64,000 nt of DNA from Centroberyx gerrardi (Eukaryota > Chordata > Actinopteri > Beryciformes > Berycidae): assembly GCF_048128805.1 (NCBI RefSeq), contig NC_136012.1, positions 8,068,121 to 8,132,120 of the forward strand, written 5' to 3'. Below the pieces are notes generated by a model. The model searched no databases. It was not told the origin of the DNA and saw only the letters and a list, made by a program, of their open reading frames with translations. Made by a program: the position numbers and the translations under genes. Shown piece by piece: positions 11,301 through 23,580 of this stretch (the first letter of the stretch is position 1; every line of letters starts with the position of its first letter).

Positions 11301-14300
11301 TCTACTTAAAAATAGAACTATTTTGGAAGACAAAGTCTTGAGATGACTCATGAAGAACGTAATGCACTCTACTTTCACGCCAGCAATCATTTTATAAGAG
11401 TAGGTGGTGTTTTTTCCCCCCCAAATGGTTGACATTTCATTTTGGAATGAAACTCTTCAAATGTGCTTCACTCTTTCAATCTGTGAAAGTGCAGAGCAGA
11501 GGATTATGGCTGTGGAATGTCATCTGTGATGGAAAAACATAGATACAGTTTGAAATGAAACAAACTAGGGGAGGGCTTTGTTAGACATTTTACAACAGTC
11601 TTTTCAATATCTTTCTTTGTGGAATGAAAGCACGTTTCATTATTCACTAACATAAATAATTCTCTGTTAACCATTTGTACACACCATCTGCTTTTAGAAG
11701 TAGAACCAAACAATGCTCCATTGATTTCACCCATAAACGTCTGTCAACCTGAGAACCTGACTTCTCACTGTCAGAATCCACCATTTTGAAGTCTTTTCAC
11801 ACTTTTCAGCACCTTTTTTCACACCTTTCAGTACCTTTTGATGCCTTAAAATGGATGTCAAGGCCAAAAGTTGGTGAAGGGCTGACAGTGGATACCCAGC
11901 CAGTCCAGTATTCACTCTTCAGAAGCTAAATTCAACGGATAGAAAACACATAGAGGAGAGGGGTGGGAGAAGTAGGGGATGTGCTGCAGACTAGAGCTTG
12001 CCTTAATTCAAAATGTGTGTGTACCAATGTGTGTATGTGCCCTCTTTCTCAAGGCGGCCTGTCTTGAAATTAGGTTTAGTACTGGAAAGCATCATCTTAC
12101 ACGGGGAGCTATTAGCCTGACTTCTGGAGTGAGACAGCTTTTGTCTCTGTGGCTTTTAGCCTCGGGGTCCGTCTGAACTCTCTGAAAACGTCTGTTGTGT
12201 TGATTTTTCCATGCATCACCTTTACGCCCCATAAACATTGAAATGCATTACATTACTAAACTGGAATAGATATAGTTTCAGATGAACATGCACAGTGTGG
12301 GATGCCTTTAATTTCTAATACCGTATTAATAATGCATGGATGATACACACTGCACCATGCAGAACATGCAAGTATATCTGACTACTAGTTCCATCTTGCA
12401 CTATTCGGTCAAACTAACAAACATGACACCCGCCGCAATTTCCCTCGCTCTAATCATGTAACACACATTTAGGGGGAGGTGTGTGGCTTGTGCAGCTAAG
12501 ACCCTGCAGTATTATTATCTAATCAACCTATACATTCTGTACATATTGTTCCAGTGGGGTAAAAGCCTGCGTTTCTCCCTCACATGAAGGCATATCATAT
12601 TACAGAGCTGGGAGCAGACCCCCACCTGCCTGTCTGTCAGCCTCTATGATTTGATCACGCACCCGTCTCTATGTAACGTTATATGCCGTAACATGCTTTG
12701 CATTATGTTGTTGAGGGATAATGTGGGTAATGTGTGTGTGTGTGTGGAGGGGCCAAATGTTTGTCCAAGGACAGACAGAAAGTGAAGACAGTTTTGGAGA
12801 TCTTTGCTTCTTTTTTAAGGGTTAGATCTTAGTTTTAGAAATATGTGGTTAGAATTAGGGAATAAGTGAGTGTGCATTTGCGACAATGGCAACATGCGAG
12901 CGGAAGAAGACTCGATCGCGTGTGTCTAGGCTCAGGATGGGTTAAATATTTTGCGAGGCCTGTTGTGCTGTTGAGGTTCTGTGTGGGAGGAGAAGAGAGA
13001 GAGAGAGCGAGCGAGAGGAAGGGAAAGAGAGAGAGAGAGATAGAGAGGGAGAGAGCAGCTGTAGCTATGGTGAGTAGGGGGGTGGCAGGCTAGAAGGATA
13101 TTATAGAGGGGGGGGGGGGGGGGGGGGGGGTGTTTGTCAAGGGGAGTTGGGAGGGGGGGTCCTTCAAGATGCCCTTCTCTCTCACCCGGCAACCACCCTG
13201 CAACCCCCCCCCACACACCTCTACCGCCCTCACTCACTCAGTGACTCACTCTTTCTTTCTTTCTTCTTCTCCCTCTCTCCTTCGGTCACACAGTCAGCCA
13301 CGGCTCCCTTTAAATGCATAGAGTGTTAAAAAAATAAAAGAAAGAGAAAGAACGTATAGGATAAAGGGGGGCAGAAATGAGTCGAAGGTCCTAATCTCAC
13401 GGGGGGGGGGGGGGGGGGGGGAGGAAAAGAGAGGAGATAAGCCTTAAGACAGGTCAAACTCTGAAACTCTTTCTCCCCCTCGGCCCCCTTTCCTTCCTTC
13501 CTCCCTTCCTCCCTCCCTCCCTTCATCCATCCATCCCCCTTCCCTTCTGCCGCTCCCGCTGTTCTTTGTTACGTCATCTGTCTTCTACTATTATCCTCCA
13601 AATCCCCCCCCCCCCCCCCCCCCCCCAGCCTCCTTCCTTCACCCCCCCCCCCTCCTCCTCTCTCTGTCTCTCTCCCTTCTTTCACCCCAGCAGTGAGTCA
13701 CTACCTGCATTGTTTCCTCAGTAACAAGGGGATTGATCAGCGCTAACCACCACTCACAGTGTTTCTGTTGTCCGGGCCTGATCAGTTTAATGTATGGGCT
13801 CTTTGCTGTCCTGGGGGGGATGAGGAGGGTGCGGGGGTGAGGGTCACACTATAGCAAGCCCTTACTAATCTAGGAAATGGAGGCACTCTGCTATTCAAGT
13901 AGCGAGCTTGACGTGGCAATTGTTATTCTCGCTGTTGTGTGGGGCCTCAGTCTTGACTATTCCAGTAAGGGTGGTGACATCATCGGGGTGTGTGTGTATG
14001 TGTGTGTGTGGTGAATGACGTCACGGACATACAAACCCTGGGCTTCTTTTCACACTGGTCTCTTATTGTGTCAGCCCCGTCAAAGACATGCCGCGACTTG
14101 AACGGCTGCACCGAGGCTTTGACGAGCTTCATTGTTGTACTTTCAAGTGATTTTTTTCCCTTTTGGTATCACATATTCTCACATTTCACCACATACACCT
14201 GTGGAGAAGTTTAGGAGTCGTTAACCTCCAATAGTAGCTGCCTTGGCTCTTGATAACAGGCAGATAACTTCTTGAAAAGTGCGGCTGGAGGCACAGAAGG

Positions 14301-17300
14301 CAGTAATACTAGATTTTTCAGATTAAATGAAGTGAGAGGTGGGGAGTAAGGGTCCTCAGAGGGGCCAGTTTTAGCGTTTGACCATTCATGAACGCCTGAA
14401 GAGGTAAACACACTACAAAATGAAAATTTTCCACAGAAGTGAATCATCACTTTAGATTTTAGAGAGCAAGCCCTGCATTGTATATTCCAATGAGTGATGT
14501 CCCACTGTATGCTTTATACCCGCTCCTTTTTGTGTGTTTTTCAGGCTCCCTCTCCCTCAAACACAATGGTCCCACCCTGTCAGAGTAGCCCAGTGGACTG
14601 TGGCGGTCACCCTGGGGACGGGACGGTCCATTCCACAAACGGTGGTAACTCGCGCTGGTCTACTTTGTCCTGGGACACCCCCTCTGACCTGCTGTCTCCC
14701 CCGACTCCGGACCCCGGCGGTGCGGTCCAGCTGGACAGTGACTCCAGACCTAGCTCAGGTACTATTGGGTGGATGCTACACACACACACACACACACACA
14801 CATACACTCGTGCTCAGGTGTTTCTGACAGTGTGTGGTCCACATCACGAGCCTGTACGATAGCCAACACGGTTTGTCACCTTCTGTTGGAACTAGAGCTC
14901 ACCTTGTGTGAGAGAAGTCCCATTAAACATTAACCGTACCCTTTTTGTCTTTGTTTACTCTCGCCCTATCTCACTTTGCACTCACTCATTCATTTCCCTC
15001 CTTCTCGCTGTCAACAACTTCTCACCCTTTCTTGCCCAACTCTTGTCCATTCTCGCTGCTACTCTTGTCTCTGTCTATGCCCATACACCTGCCTCGGTCC
15101 TTTTCTCGGTCCTACCCACTTCTTCTTCTATTTATCCAAACAAACGCATCAGTATTTTTCCCTGGAAAGACCTACCTGACACCGGGTGTTTAGTATCAGT
15201 TGGCAATAGAGAGAAGCAAAACAGCCATTCATTTATATGAAAATGTTGCAAATGATTACTTTAATGTTGGCAGGCATGACACGCACATGCACAGACACAG
15301 ACAGTGAATTTGTTTCCCTCTCTCCTGTCCAGGTTTCTATTCAGTGAGTGGGAGCTCTCTGTCAGACTCGTGCTACTCTGTGTCCAGTGACGCTGCTCAG
15401 GGAGGCCCAGGCCCGCTGGCCAGACCCGTCAGGCTGTGGGAGCAGAGCCCTCTGTCTGGTGACAACAGCGACACCCAGTGGTTGGAAGGTGCAGTGCAGC
15501 AGCAGCAGCCGCAGCCTGCAGTGCAGAACAGCCAGGAAGACACGGAGGCGACAGAGAGGAGACCGGTATCAGGTGAGCTGGTAGATATTATGGATCCATG
15601 TTGCTGAACTGCACAGTCTAGAGCAGTCTACAATGAGTGCAGCAGTCGAATAAATTTCCACATTCCACATTCCTCATTTTCCTCATTTTTTTTTACTTTT
15701 ACAATGTAAAAGATCCCAGATTCATTTAAACTAAATATTTAAAATAAAAATTGAAAGGTAAATGTATTTTTCTCTCGAGTTCTTCTGAAATAACCAAATT
15801 CCCTTCTTCTCTTATTGTCTCTTATAGTCCCAAGTGACCTTGACATGACTGGACTGAGCTTTCTCTCTGACCTCTGCTCGGGCCTCGGTGACCCTCAGCC
15901 TTCCTCCCTTCTCTCTCTCCTCGACCCCTCCTCCCCTTCCTCCACCTCCTCCGTCCATCCGAGACCCCAGCTGGACCCGCGCTACTGTACGGACCTGCTG
16001 TCCCGTCGGACCAAAGAGGTGTACCCCTACCCCAGCCCGCTGCACGCCGTGGCCCTCCAGAGCCCCCTCTTCACGTCCCACAGCCAGGAGCCATCGGCCT
16101 CGCCCAGCCCTGAAGGACCCCATTCTGATGAGCCACCAGGATCCACCACCGCCTCCAGTCTGGCCCTCCAGCCTCACCAGCCTCCTGTCCCGGCCTCCCT
16201 CACCCAGCTGGAGCAGTACATCTCACGGCTGGCTCACCAATACCGCCGCCGTGTGGTCTCTTCCACCTCGGACCTCACTCCAGCCGCCACCCCTGGCCCA
16301 GTCACCCACCGGGGCCTTCGCACCCCTGGCAAAAGTCACGGTTCCACCCAGTCCCTTTCTGCCTTCGAGAGCCGCAGTACGCCCACCACCCTGCCAGGGG
16401 GCAGTGTCACGCCCTGCAAGTCCCTGCTGGGGAACTCGGCCAGAGTCAGCCTCAGCAGTATTGGGAAAAAAGCCAGCAGGAACTCCATCAACCTGGGCAA
16501 CCTTCCTTCAGCAACCGGAGAAGACTTGAATATAAGTCTGCATCTTAACCTCAACCTCAACCTGGCCCCGGGTTTAAATGCGAGCCTGGGTGTGGTGGAC
16601 AACTCCAAAACCAGCGGAGCTTTGAGGAGTGACTTTGCTGCTGCCGCCTCCACTGCCTCTGCTACATCACTGTCCTCCTCCACCCCGACCCCAGCGCTTA
16701 GAGCTCGGCCTCGCATTTCCACCTGCCCCTCCTCCCTGAGCCACCGCAGTTCTCTGGAGGTCACTTCGGGGTCCGCGGCCAGTTCTGGATCCGGGCCACC
16801 AGCCTTCTGTCGCTCCCTGGACTGGAGCAGCGGTGCCCCGCCTGGGCCTGGAGTACCAGTGTTTGGTGCGAATTCTGGATCAGCTCCTGGGTCTCAGCGT
16901 AGCAGCTTGATCCAAGAGTCCGTCTCCAGCCCCAAGCTGAGCGAAGACTCAGCTATGGTGGGGGAGATCTCCCGCCTTTCCGGCCTGTCCAGAGCGGTGG
17001 TGGTGGGGCTGATGGAGCAAGGTGTGGAGCTGGACGTCGACTGCTTCCAGGCAGATGCTGCAGGTGAGGCGAGGGGTCAAAGTCACAATCGCTTGACGAC
17101 CCAGATGGAGCAGTCGCATGACTACTCTAGAGTGCAGCTGCGAGGTGCGTCCATGGAGACTGACCTGAATCCACAGAGACCAATACAGCTGTCTCTCAGT
17201 GTCACCCATTCTCCACAGTCTCAGTCCAGTCTCACCCCTCCTCTCTCGCACTCCCCCCTGTCGCACTCCAGCAGCCCCATACACCCTTACCAATCGGTTC

Positions 17301-18415
17301 ACACCCCCTCTCCGCACTATTCCTCGCACTGCCATTACCAGCAGACCCCTTCCCCGTCCGACCCTCCCTCCTCCACGGCCTCCTCCCCTGCCTCCCGTCC
17401 CACCCCCAGGGGCCGCTCCCCTCCCCGCCCTCTCCAGCCGTCCCCCCTGGGCCCCACCCCTCTGTCTGTGTTCCGACGGGATGCGCCCTCCCAGTGCTCC
17501 CTGCCCCGCGCCAGCGCCAGGGCCTCTCCGCTGGATCACGGCGGCATCCGGCCCAGGGGGGGATCGCTTCGGCAGAGTGGGGGAGGAGGAAGTGTGGGTG
17601 GTGGTGGGTGGAAGCGGGCGGAGGGGGAGGGGCTCTACAGAGGGAAGCATGCGTCCCGCGAGTTGATCAGGGCATCGACGGTGAGCGGCTTCGCCAAGAG
17701 AGAGAACTACAGCTCCGTTTGGGGAGAGGAGGAGGAGAACGAGCGAACAGCGGCCCAGACGCCCAGAAAGACCTCCAACAAACTCTGGAGGGGGTTCGAG
17801 GGACGCCTTTGGGGGAAAGAGGCGGAGATTCAGAGAGAGGAGATGGACAGAGCTGAGTACGGCTACGGATGGACGAGGAACAACAGCGGAGGCTGGAGGA
17901 AAGATCACCAAAGGGTGAAGGGCATGTCCAGCAGTAAAGACAAGAGACCAAAAGTAGAGAGCTCTCCCAGCTTCTCTAAGAAGAGGGGGAAGGATGACAG
18001 GGAGAAACGCAGCTCCAGCCTCAGGCTTTCCAGGAGGGCTCTGTTCCGGAGCGAGTCCCAGGGCTTGCTGGTGCCTCGTGCCCAGAGAGAGGAGCCCACC
18101 AGGCGGGCACACTGGGTCTCCTCCCTAGATGTGGGACGAGGCGGCCTGGAGATCGAGAAGGAGGAAGGGATCAGATCGTTGGGAGTCAAGGAGGACAAGC
18201 GCCTCTCCTCCACCGCCAGCCTCTTCAACCTCTCTCGTTCTCAGAGCCTGGAAGGCAGCTGCCACTCCCTCTCTCCTCTCTCCTCCCCCTCCTTCTCTCC
18301 ATCCCCTCCCCCACGGATGCCCCTCCAGCGCTCCCGTTCGCTGCGGGACTTGGGGAGGAGGGTGTTTGGCTCCATGAGGTCCCTGAGCCTCAAACGGAAA
18401 ACATCCAAGAAGTGA
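8307..18415 (+). CDS. Dapper/DACT-family protein, four coding exons
   Basis: DACT proteins are cytoplasmic/nuclear scaffolds that bind Dishevelled and modulate Wnt and TGF-beta signalling. The exons are 8307-8603, 14545-14758, 15333-15572 and 15828-18415, with matching phases (0, 1, 1), and encode 1112 residues. Four exons with a very large last exon is the usual DACT layout. Family marks are an N-terminal leucine-rich segment (RIGERLKATLAGVLELELL, about residues 20-38), RPSSGFY at about 167-173, YPSPLHAVALQSP at about 318-330 and an LEQYISRLAHQYRRR segment at about 378-392. The remainder is Ser/Pro-rich with basic patches. The protein ends in a Lys/Arg-rich tail (SLSLKRKTSKK) and lacks the MTTV-type PDZ ligand that ends DACT1-3. 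The start ATG has a good Kozak context (AAGGATGG). It may be the fish-retained fourth family member (dact4), but I cannot establish that without a tree. Confidence 0.75.
10205..10585 (-). mobile_element. MITE-like element with GGGACG-type terminal inverted repeats
   Basis: The left end reads GGGACGATATGC and the right end reads ATACCGTCCC, which pair as terminal inverted repeats. The interior is AT-rich, non-coding and related in inverted orientation to the repeat at 1612-1905. The class is not established and the target-site duplication is unclear. Confidence 0.6.
13108..13626. repeat. Cluster of G/C homopolymers and GA/CT-rich tracts
   Basis: Within about 520 bp there are two G runs (13108-13130 and 13401-13421) and one C run (13604-13626), each over 20 bases, together with GAGA (about 12990-13055) and CCTT/CCTCC tracts. 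All lie in intron 1 of the DACT-like gene. Confidence 0.9.
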
Positions 18416-19832
18416 GACATGTCCAATAAATGCGCATCTCAATAGTTGCATCTTCCACATGTTACAATCAAAACACCAGTGACAGTTTGTATTTTATTTT
18501 ATGTAAAGGGAAGTGCCATCATTTTTCATTTTCAAACTTAGAGGTTTGTGACTCTAAACTAGGGTTAGACTGATATATTGATTCACCAATATTGGCCATT
18601 TAAAATATCAGATATGGGCCCAACATGTTTGGGAGTTAACAGGGCCGTCTTTTTACAGCTCCTAAAAAACATAAAATGCCAATCAAATTTCTCCAAACAG
18701 CTTGTGCCTCATAATAAAAGTGTTTTGTAGCTTAATTATTGTACTGTGGGCGCAAAAGTGCAATATTTACCTCATTATCTCGTATTTCTTCGCTGACAAT
18801 GCTCTCATCACCCTACAGCATTCTGGAGGAAGACTCTGCTTGCAACCTTAGGGTGACTGTTGGCACACTGTAGTATAATGCGTTGTCGATAAGGAAAATA
18901 TAGGGGATAATGAGGTAAATATTGCACTTTTGGATCCACAGTGCAATCGATTGGCTACAAAACACAGAAGCAGAAGCTGTTTGGAGAAATTTGATGGACA
19001 TTTTACACCTTTTTTGGAGCTGTAAAAAGATGGCCCCATTAACTTCAATGGTTTGGAGCTAACTTGCTGTGTGTTTGGTTGTCCTATGAACTGCAGTGGA
19101 GTTTCAAATGACATAGGGGTGAGTAGATAATGATTGAAACTTTCATTTTGGGGTGAACTACTCCTTTAAGGAGCTGCAAACCTTAAAAGAATTTCACTTG
19201 TATGGGAGTTTCATTGGAGTTTTAGTGTCACATGGTCTAAATGCTGTTTCAGAGGCTTCTCCACCTTGACAGGAATAAACTTCTGGGGGACACTTGTAAT
19301 TTTTGGGCAGGAAAATGGTCAAACTTAAAGATATTTAATATCGGCACAAAATATTGGTTGTCAGCAGCTGAAGTACAGAAATATCGGCCTACTCTAAACC
19401 ATGAGTGTGAATGTGTATGTGTGCGCTCCCCTTCTGCATGCTGCTCTGTGACTTGTTCAGTGATAATGGCTATTGTGAGAATGTGATATTCCTCTTCTTT
19501 GTTTGTGGGCAATATTGCCTTTGAAGTACAATCATATTGGCCAGATATTGACCAAAATCAAGCAAATACTCTTTAACTTGATATTGTGCTCAGGATTTTG
19601 AAACGTATATCGAATGATTAAAATACTATTGATAAGAGTTGTTTGAGACAAAATGTGGCTTCTCATGGCTTATAATTAATAAAAGAAACTTCTAACTAAC
19701 ATGTACTCTGCCTGAAATACCTATATTATCTATACAGCTCCTATGTAGTGTTATTTCCATAAAAAGAATGCATTTACAACCAAATAACTGAGTTTGATAG
19801 GACTTCTGAGCATGGAAATAATTTAAAAAATA
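18416..19832. other. DACT-like 3' region and convergent intergenic DNA
   Basis: An AATAAA lies only 10 nt after the DACT-like stop (18425-18430) and may be too near to be used; another AATAAA-like site is near 18714. The rest is dominated by a dispersed repeat (about 18560-19420) that contains a foldback. ttc9c approaches from the other side, so the two genes converge here. Confidence 0.6.
18652..19031. repeat. Foldback element with about 125-bp inverted arms
   Basis: The arm at 18652-18780 (TTTTACAGCTCC...CAATATTTACCTCATTATC) is the imperfect reverse complement of 18903-19031 (GATAATGAGGTAAATATTG...GGAGCTGTAAAAAG). The loop is about 120 bp. The unit sits inside a larger dispersed repeat whose flank (about 19195-19330) is also present reversed at about 53785-53880. 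Confidence 0.8.
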
Positions 19833-19838
19833 TTTATT
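19833..19838 (-). terminator. Poly(A) signal of ttc9c
   Basis: The minus strand reads AATAAA here, about 440 nt beyond the ttc9c stop codon. Confidence 0.55.
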
Positions 19839-20279
19839 TTACCAAATCAAAACAACAGGAACATATATCATATCAACATTCACAGCACTGACCAGAGACT
19901 ACCACAATCGTGAAGGCATAAACAGGACTTTGAGTAGTGCACAAAACGGTCTCAACGCAGCTTCCAGATGCATCTTTGCGAGATATCCCGACCCTTGCTT
20001 TTTTAAGCTTAGAAAAAAAAAAACATTCAGCTTCATCTCCCTGTTGCTAGGAAACTAAGTCCTTTCTGCCCTCTCCTTCCCATCTTCAGCAGCGTCACCT
20101 CCACTTTCCTCAGTGGCAAGCATAGACTACGCTCTCCTCATGCACACCTCAAGGAGATAGGCAGACATTAGTAACGCAAGGCGGGTCGTATGAACACTCT
20201 CCCAGTTTGCGATCAGCGGAGGTCGAACAAAGTCTCTCTCGGAGATTGAGGCTTTCTTTGGTGGGCCGAGCTGGCGGGC

Positions 20280-23279
20280 TTAAACCCCCTCACCGGTGCC
20301 GTTGGCCTGGTTGATCCCCTCTCCTGCGCTGCTGTTCAGGCCGGAGGAAAACATGCCTCGGTACATGGCCTTCTCCTTCTGCAACTCCCTGCCCAGCTTC
20401 TCCTCAGCCCTCTGCAGGTGCTTCCTCACGTTAGCGTCTGCAACGGGGGAAAAAAAGAAGAATCAAGTTTTTGTGCTCATTTTCTGAAGGAATCTTCATT
20501 TCATTTCTCTCTCTGATCCCACAGGTGTTCAAATATGCAGGAGGCAAGGAGAGAATCTGTAGAATTATGCAAAATGAAAAAGTTATTGCATGTGTGGATA
20601 TGTATTTTATCCAGCATTATTTTGTATCAGAGATAAATGGGAAAATGGGCATGGTGCAAGAACATTTTCTAAACTTTCTTTAAATGTCACATATTTGGTC
20701 TTTGGAAAAATATACAGAAAAGCAACAGGGGACTCATGAAATGCGAGTGCAGTTTGTAATTTGCTCTTTTTCAGCTCAAGTTTGAAGAATGCCAAATATT
20801 TTTAGCTGAAATGAGCTTTCATACAACACAAATATGACATTCAGATTTTTCCCATATTTGGTAAATCAAGAGTTTGCAAACAGTTGTCCTTTTAAGGTAA
20901 TACAACATTTTGCTTCGCATTGATTGGTGAACTACTTTCCAAATGCAAAAGCATGTCAAATGTTTTCTTATAAGCAATTTTACTGTGCTATATGAACTGG
21001 TAACAAATATGAAACGGCAATCAGGAGAATCGGTTACAAACTTGGTTGCAGTAAAAGGAGGAAGTGAATATTTATGAACTATAAGAACCAATGGAGAAAT
21101 GTAGTCATTTGAGACAAATCTCCACCTGAAAATAATTTGTCAAAACATATATTACATTTATACACTGTCCACTGTTTATACACTGAAATTCTGTGCTAGA
21201 GGAACCAGAAATATCTAAATTAATAAATATTTCTCCTACTGATGACATCCGAAGCCTGCTGTGGATGACACACAAGTCCTGGTGTGCCGGGTCCTTTCTT
21301 ACCGTTAGGCTGCCCCCTGCAGGCCTGGGTGAGGTACTGCTTGGCGGTCTGTGCGTCTCCCAGCTCCAGAGTGGCCACTCCTGCCCTGTACAGTGCTTTG
21401 ACATCGCCCGGCCGCCGCTGCAGCACCCGCAGGCTGTACTCCCGCACACGAGCGTAGTCAACACTCTGTCTCTGGAGTAAACAGGCTGAGGCAGAGGGGA
21501 AGAGAGAGAGAATCAGTAAAATAATGTTACATATTCATGTTTACATACCAGCCTATGCTAACAGAAATCCTACACTTGTAAAATTGTATTCAAGATGGTG
21601 TTTCCACTAGATTTTTGTAGCAGTGGAGACAGGGACACTGCAGTGCTGGAACCAGGGTTTGCTCCAGGATCTATCCAAGTATCTGTTTCAGTGTCTGTGG
21701 TCATTTAAAAATGGATGTAGTTTAGATACCTAGATCTTTATTATGACATATGGAATAATTATACTGCAAGTGCCCAACCGCCCTATGTATTTTTTTTTGT
21801 TTTGGGTAAATAATAAATTCAAATGACTGATTTTTCTAACAGACAGAAAAGCCAAACATATGTAGGAGAGAAACCCTGCAACAAGTAGTCACTATCTACC
21901 AGCTAAGTTGTTGTAGCAGTCCACTTGTGTGTTCCTCAGTAACTCCTCCTGTGCGGCTGTGAGAGCAGGCGCCTCAGGTCCGAAGCCTTTCACCGCCGTC
22001 GTCACATCAGAGTCCAGGCCCCGGAGGACCAGCAGAGCGCGGTGATAACGGCCGATGGCTGAGCGGACGTTCTTCTCCCGGTAGAAAGCGTTCCCCTCCA
22101 TTTTCAGACGGACCGCATCTTGGAGCTGGGCGTCCAATTTGGCAGAGGAAGTTTTGGGCTTTATAAGGCCAGAAGAGCTCGGTTCTGCTGCCGCCGCCGC
22201 CCCCATCGTCTCTGGAGTCTCCTCTCCTCCTGCAGCCTCCATGTCTGCCGTGGAACTAGATGGCTGGTGAGATGAGACTGAGAGTAATTTCATGTATTTA
22301 GAGACGCTTGGAGAACACGCATACATACATAGACTACATGGACACATTTTGGGAAAATCAGTTATAGCTGCTCTCACTATTTCAAGTATTTCCACACCTC
22401 TGAGCACAGTGTCTGTGTGGCTGCTGTGGGGCCCAAACTTGGTTGTTTGCTTCTTATCAGCGTTTTAAGTAATTTCATTGGCATTGGATTTTGTTTGTGT
22501 TTGGTTGCTAATATTGATTTTCTTACTGTTTAAAACATAGTTGTTAACGTTACAGAGCATCTAAGTACGATATAACAATCTCTCAAAGAAATAACATGGA
22601 CCTAGGTTACAGCCGCAGTCTGTTAGTTGTTGTGCAGGGAGAGAAACTAAACCAGCCCTGATACGTGAGAGATAACGTCATGCCAACGTCCATCACAAAA
22701 ACTGGCAATTTTTTTTTTCTATAGCTGGTATAACATGATTTAAGACCTTTTACGAATAATTGGGGTCTTCTGGTAAATTCGGCCTAGACACGATTCAACA
22801 AGCAACACTTTATTTCAGTAAAACCTTCTCATCTGCTCGCTACCGCCCACCACGGAGTATCTTGGTGCAAGAACGTAACGTAGAAATAAAAATACATATT
22901 TCAAAAAGTTTTAATTTATGGAAATAAGCGCCGCTTGGTGTATTTAGTGTAAGCCGAATTTAAAAGTAGCCCCCAACGATTCGTATTACCAACAATTTAA
23001 TCTCCCGATAAGCAAGAGTACATTAATTTGTAAGATATTTGAATTGAGTTTCACGTAACGTTCTCTCCATATGAGAACCTAACGCATCGGGGCTACACTT
23101 CACTACACTACAGCAATGAGGGTTACAGCTAACCTAGCTAAGTTACCAAGCTAATTTAACCTCCTCGCACACTAACCCCTTCCTGTTAATTTCATGGTTA
23201 CACAATTAACGTGTGGTACCACATGCGTCATTTAAAATTATGGGAGAGTTGTGATATATCATCTCACCTTGCAGGCCAT
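20280..23279 (-). CDS. ttc9c: Tetratricopeptide repeat protein 9C
   Basis: TTC9C is a small TPR protein; TPR arrays mediate protein contacts and its partners are poorly defined. The coding exons are 23279-23268 (12 nt, M-A-C-K), 22263-21900, 21485-21303 and 20437-20280, giving 238 residues. Diagnostic blocks are KMEGNAFYREKN with IGRYHRALLVLRGLD, QVDCYNNLAACLLQ across the exon 2/3 junction, RVREYSLRVLQRRPGDVKALYRAGVA written across two TPR helices, and a C-terminus containing KAMYRGMFS. The phrases LRGLD, DCYNNLA and the GMF ending fit TTC9C rather than TTC9 or TTC9B. The N-terminal 60 residues are Ala/Ser/Pro-rich and longer than in mammalian TTC9C. The first-exon model rests on a good donor (AAG|GTGAGA) and an acceptor with a polypyrimidine tract that keeps frame; if it is wrong, translation would start at the ATG at 22242. 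The promoter and this exon recur in the second duplication unit. Confidence 0.9.
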
Positions 23280-23345
23280 GGGAAAGACAACCGTCAGACG
23301 GTTACTTCTTGCACTAGACAACCATTCTACTGATAAAAATCTTTA
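22907..23345 (-). promoter_or_regulatory. ttc9c promoter/first-exon region
   Basis: This stretch contains the predicted 12-nt first coding exon and sequence immediately around it. Most of it recurs at 35723-35772 and 39297-39591, split by an insertion. No TATA box is evident. It marks the left part of duplication unit 1. Confidence 0.6.
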
Positions 23346-23574
23346 CATTTCCAGACACTTCCTTGTTTTCTTCTTCAGTGGTCATAACTTCCACAGTTGA
23401 ACTTTATGGCACGTACTGCCACCACACGGCCGAAACAGGAAATGACAGTATAGACATGGTGAAAACTTGGCGCCACAGCCTTTATATCTGGTTATGTTGC
23501 ACAACACAGCACAGTGCCTTTTGCAGCCTGATAAACATGAACTATATTCTATGCAAAAAAGGTGTGATTTACAA

Positions 23575-23580
23575 TTTATT
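23575..23580 (-). terminator. Candidate poly(A) signal of slc5a7-like gene 1
   Basis: AATAAA on the minus strand about 410 nt past the stop codon. The same motif is kept at the matching place in the second copy (41153-41158). Confidence 0.45.

Larger units (their letters stand above)
8604..14544 (+). other. Intron 1 of the DACT-like gene (5.9 kb)
   Basis: The intron is bounded by CAG|GTCAGT and a TTTTTCAG acceptor. It contains a dispersed inverted-repeat element (10205-10585), G/C homopolymer runs at 13.1-13.6 kb and short GT runs. No other coding exon is seen. CpG-containing sequence at about 10,780-11,060 could be regulatory, but no defined site is recognised. Confidence 0.6.

Noticed and set aside
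14908-15240. Open frame of 110 codons between DACT-like exons 2 and 3
   Set aside because: It lies in intron 2, has no family similarity, and the flanking exons join in phase without it.
16949-18112. Long minus-strand open frame (387 codons) antisense to the last DACT-like exon
   Set aside because: It is a shadow of GC- and Ser/Pro-rich codons on the plus strand, lacks family similarity, and the plus frame carries recognisable DACT motifs.
22264-22407. Upstream in-frame ATG at 22407 as the ttc9c start
   Set aside because: The extra 48 residues (22407-22264) are unlike TTC9C and lie before a good polypyrimidine-AG acceptor at 22264-22265, which fits intron sequence better.
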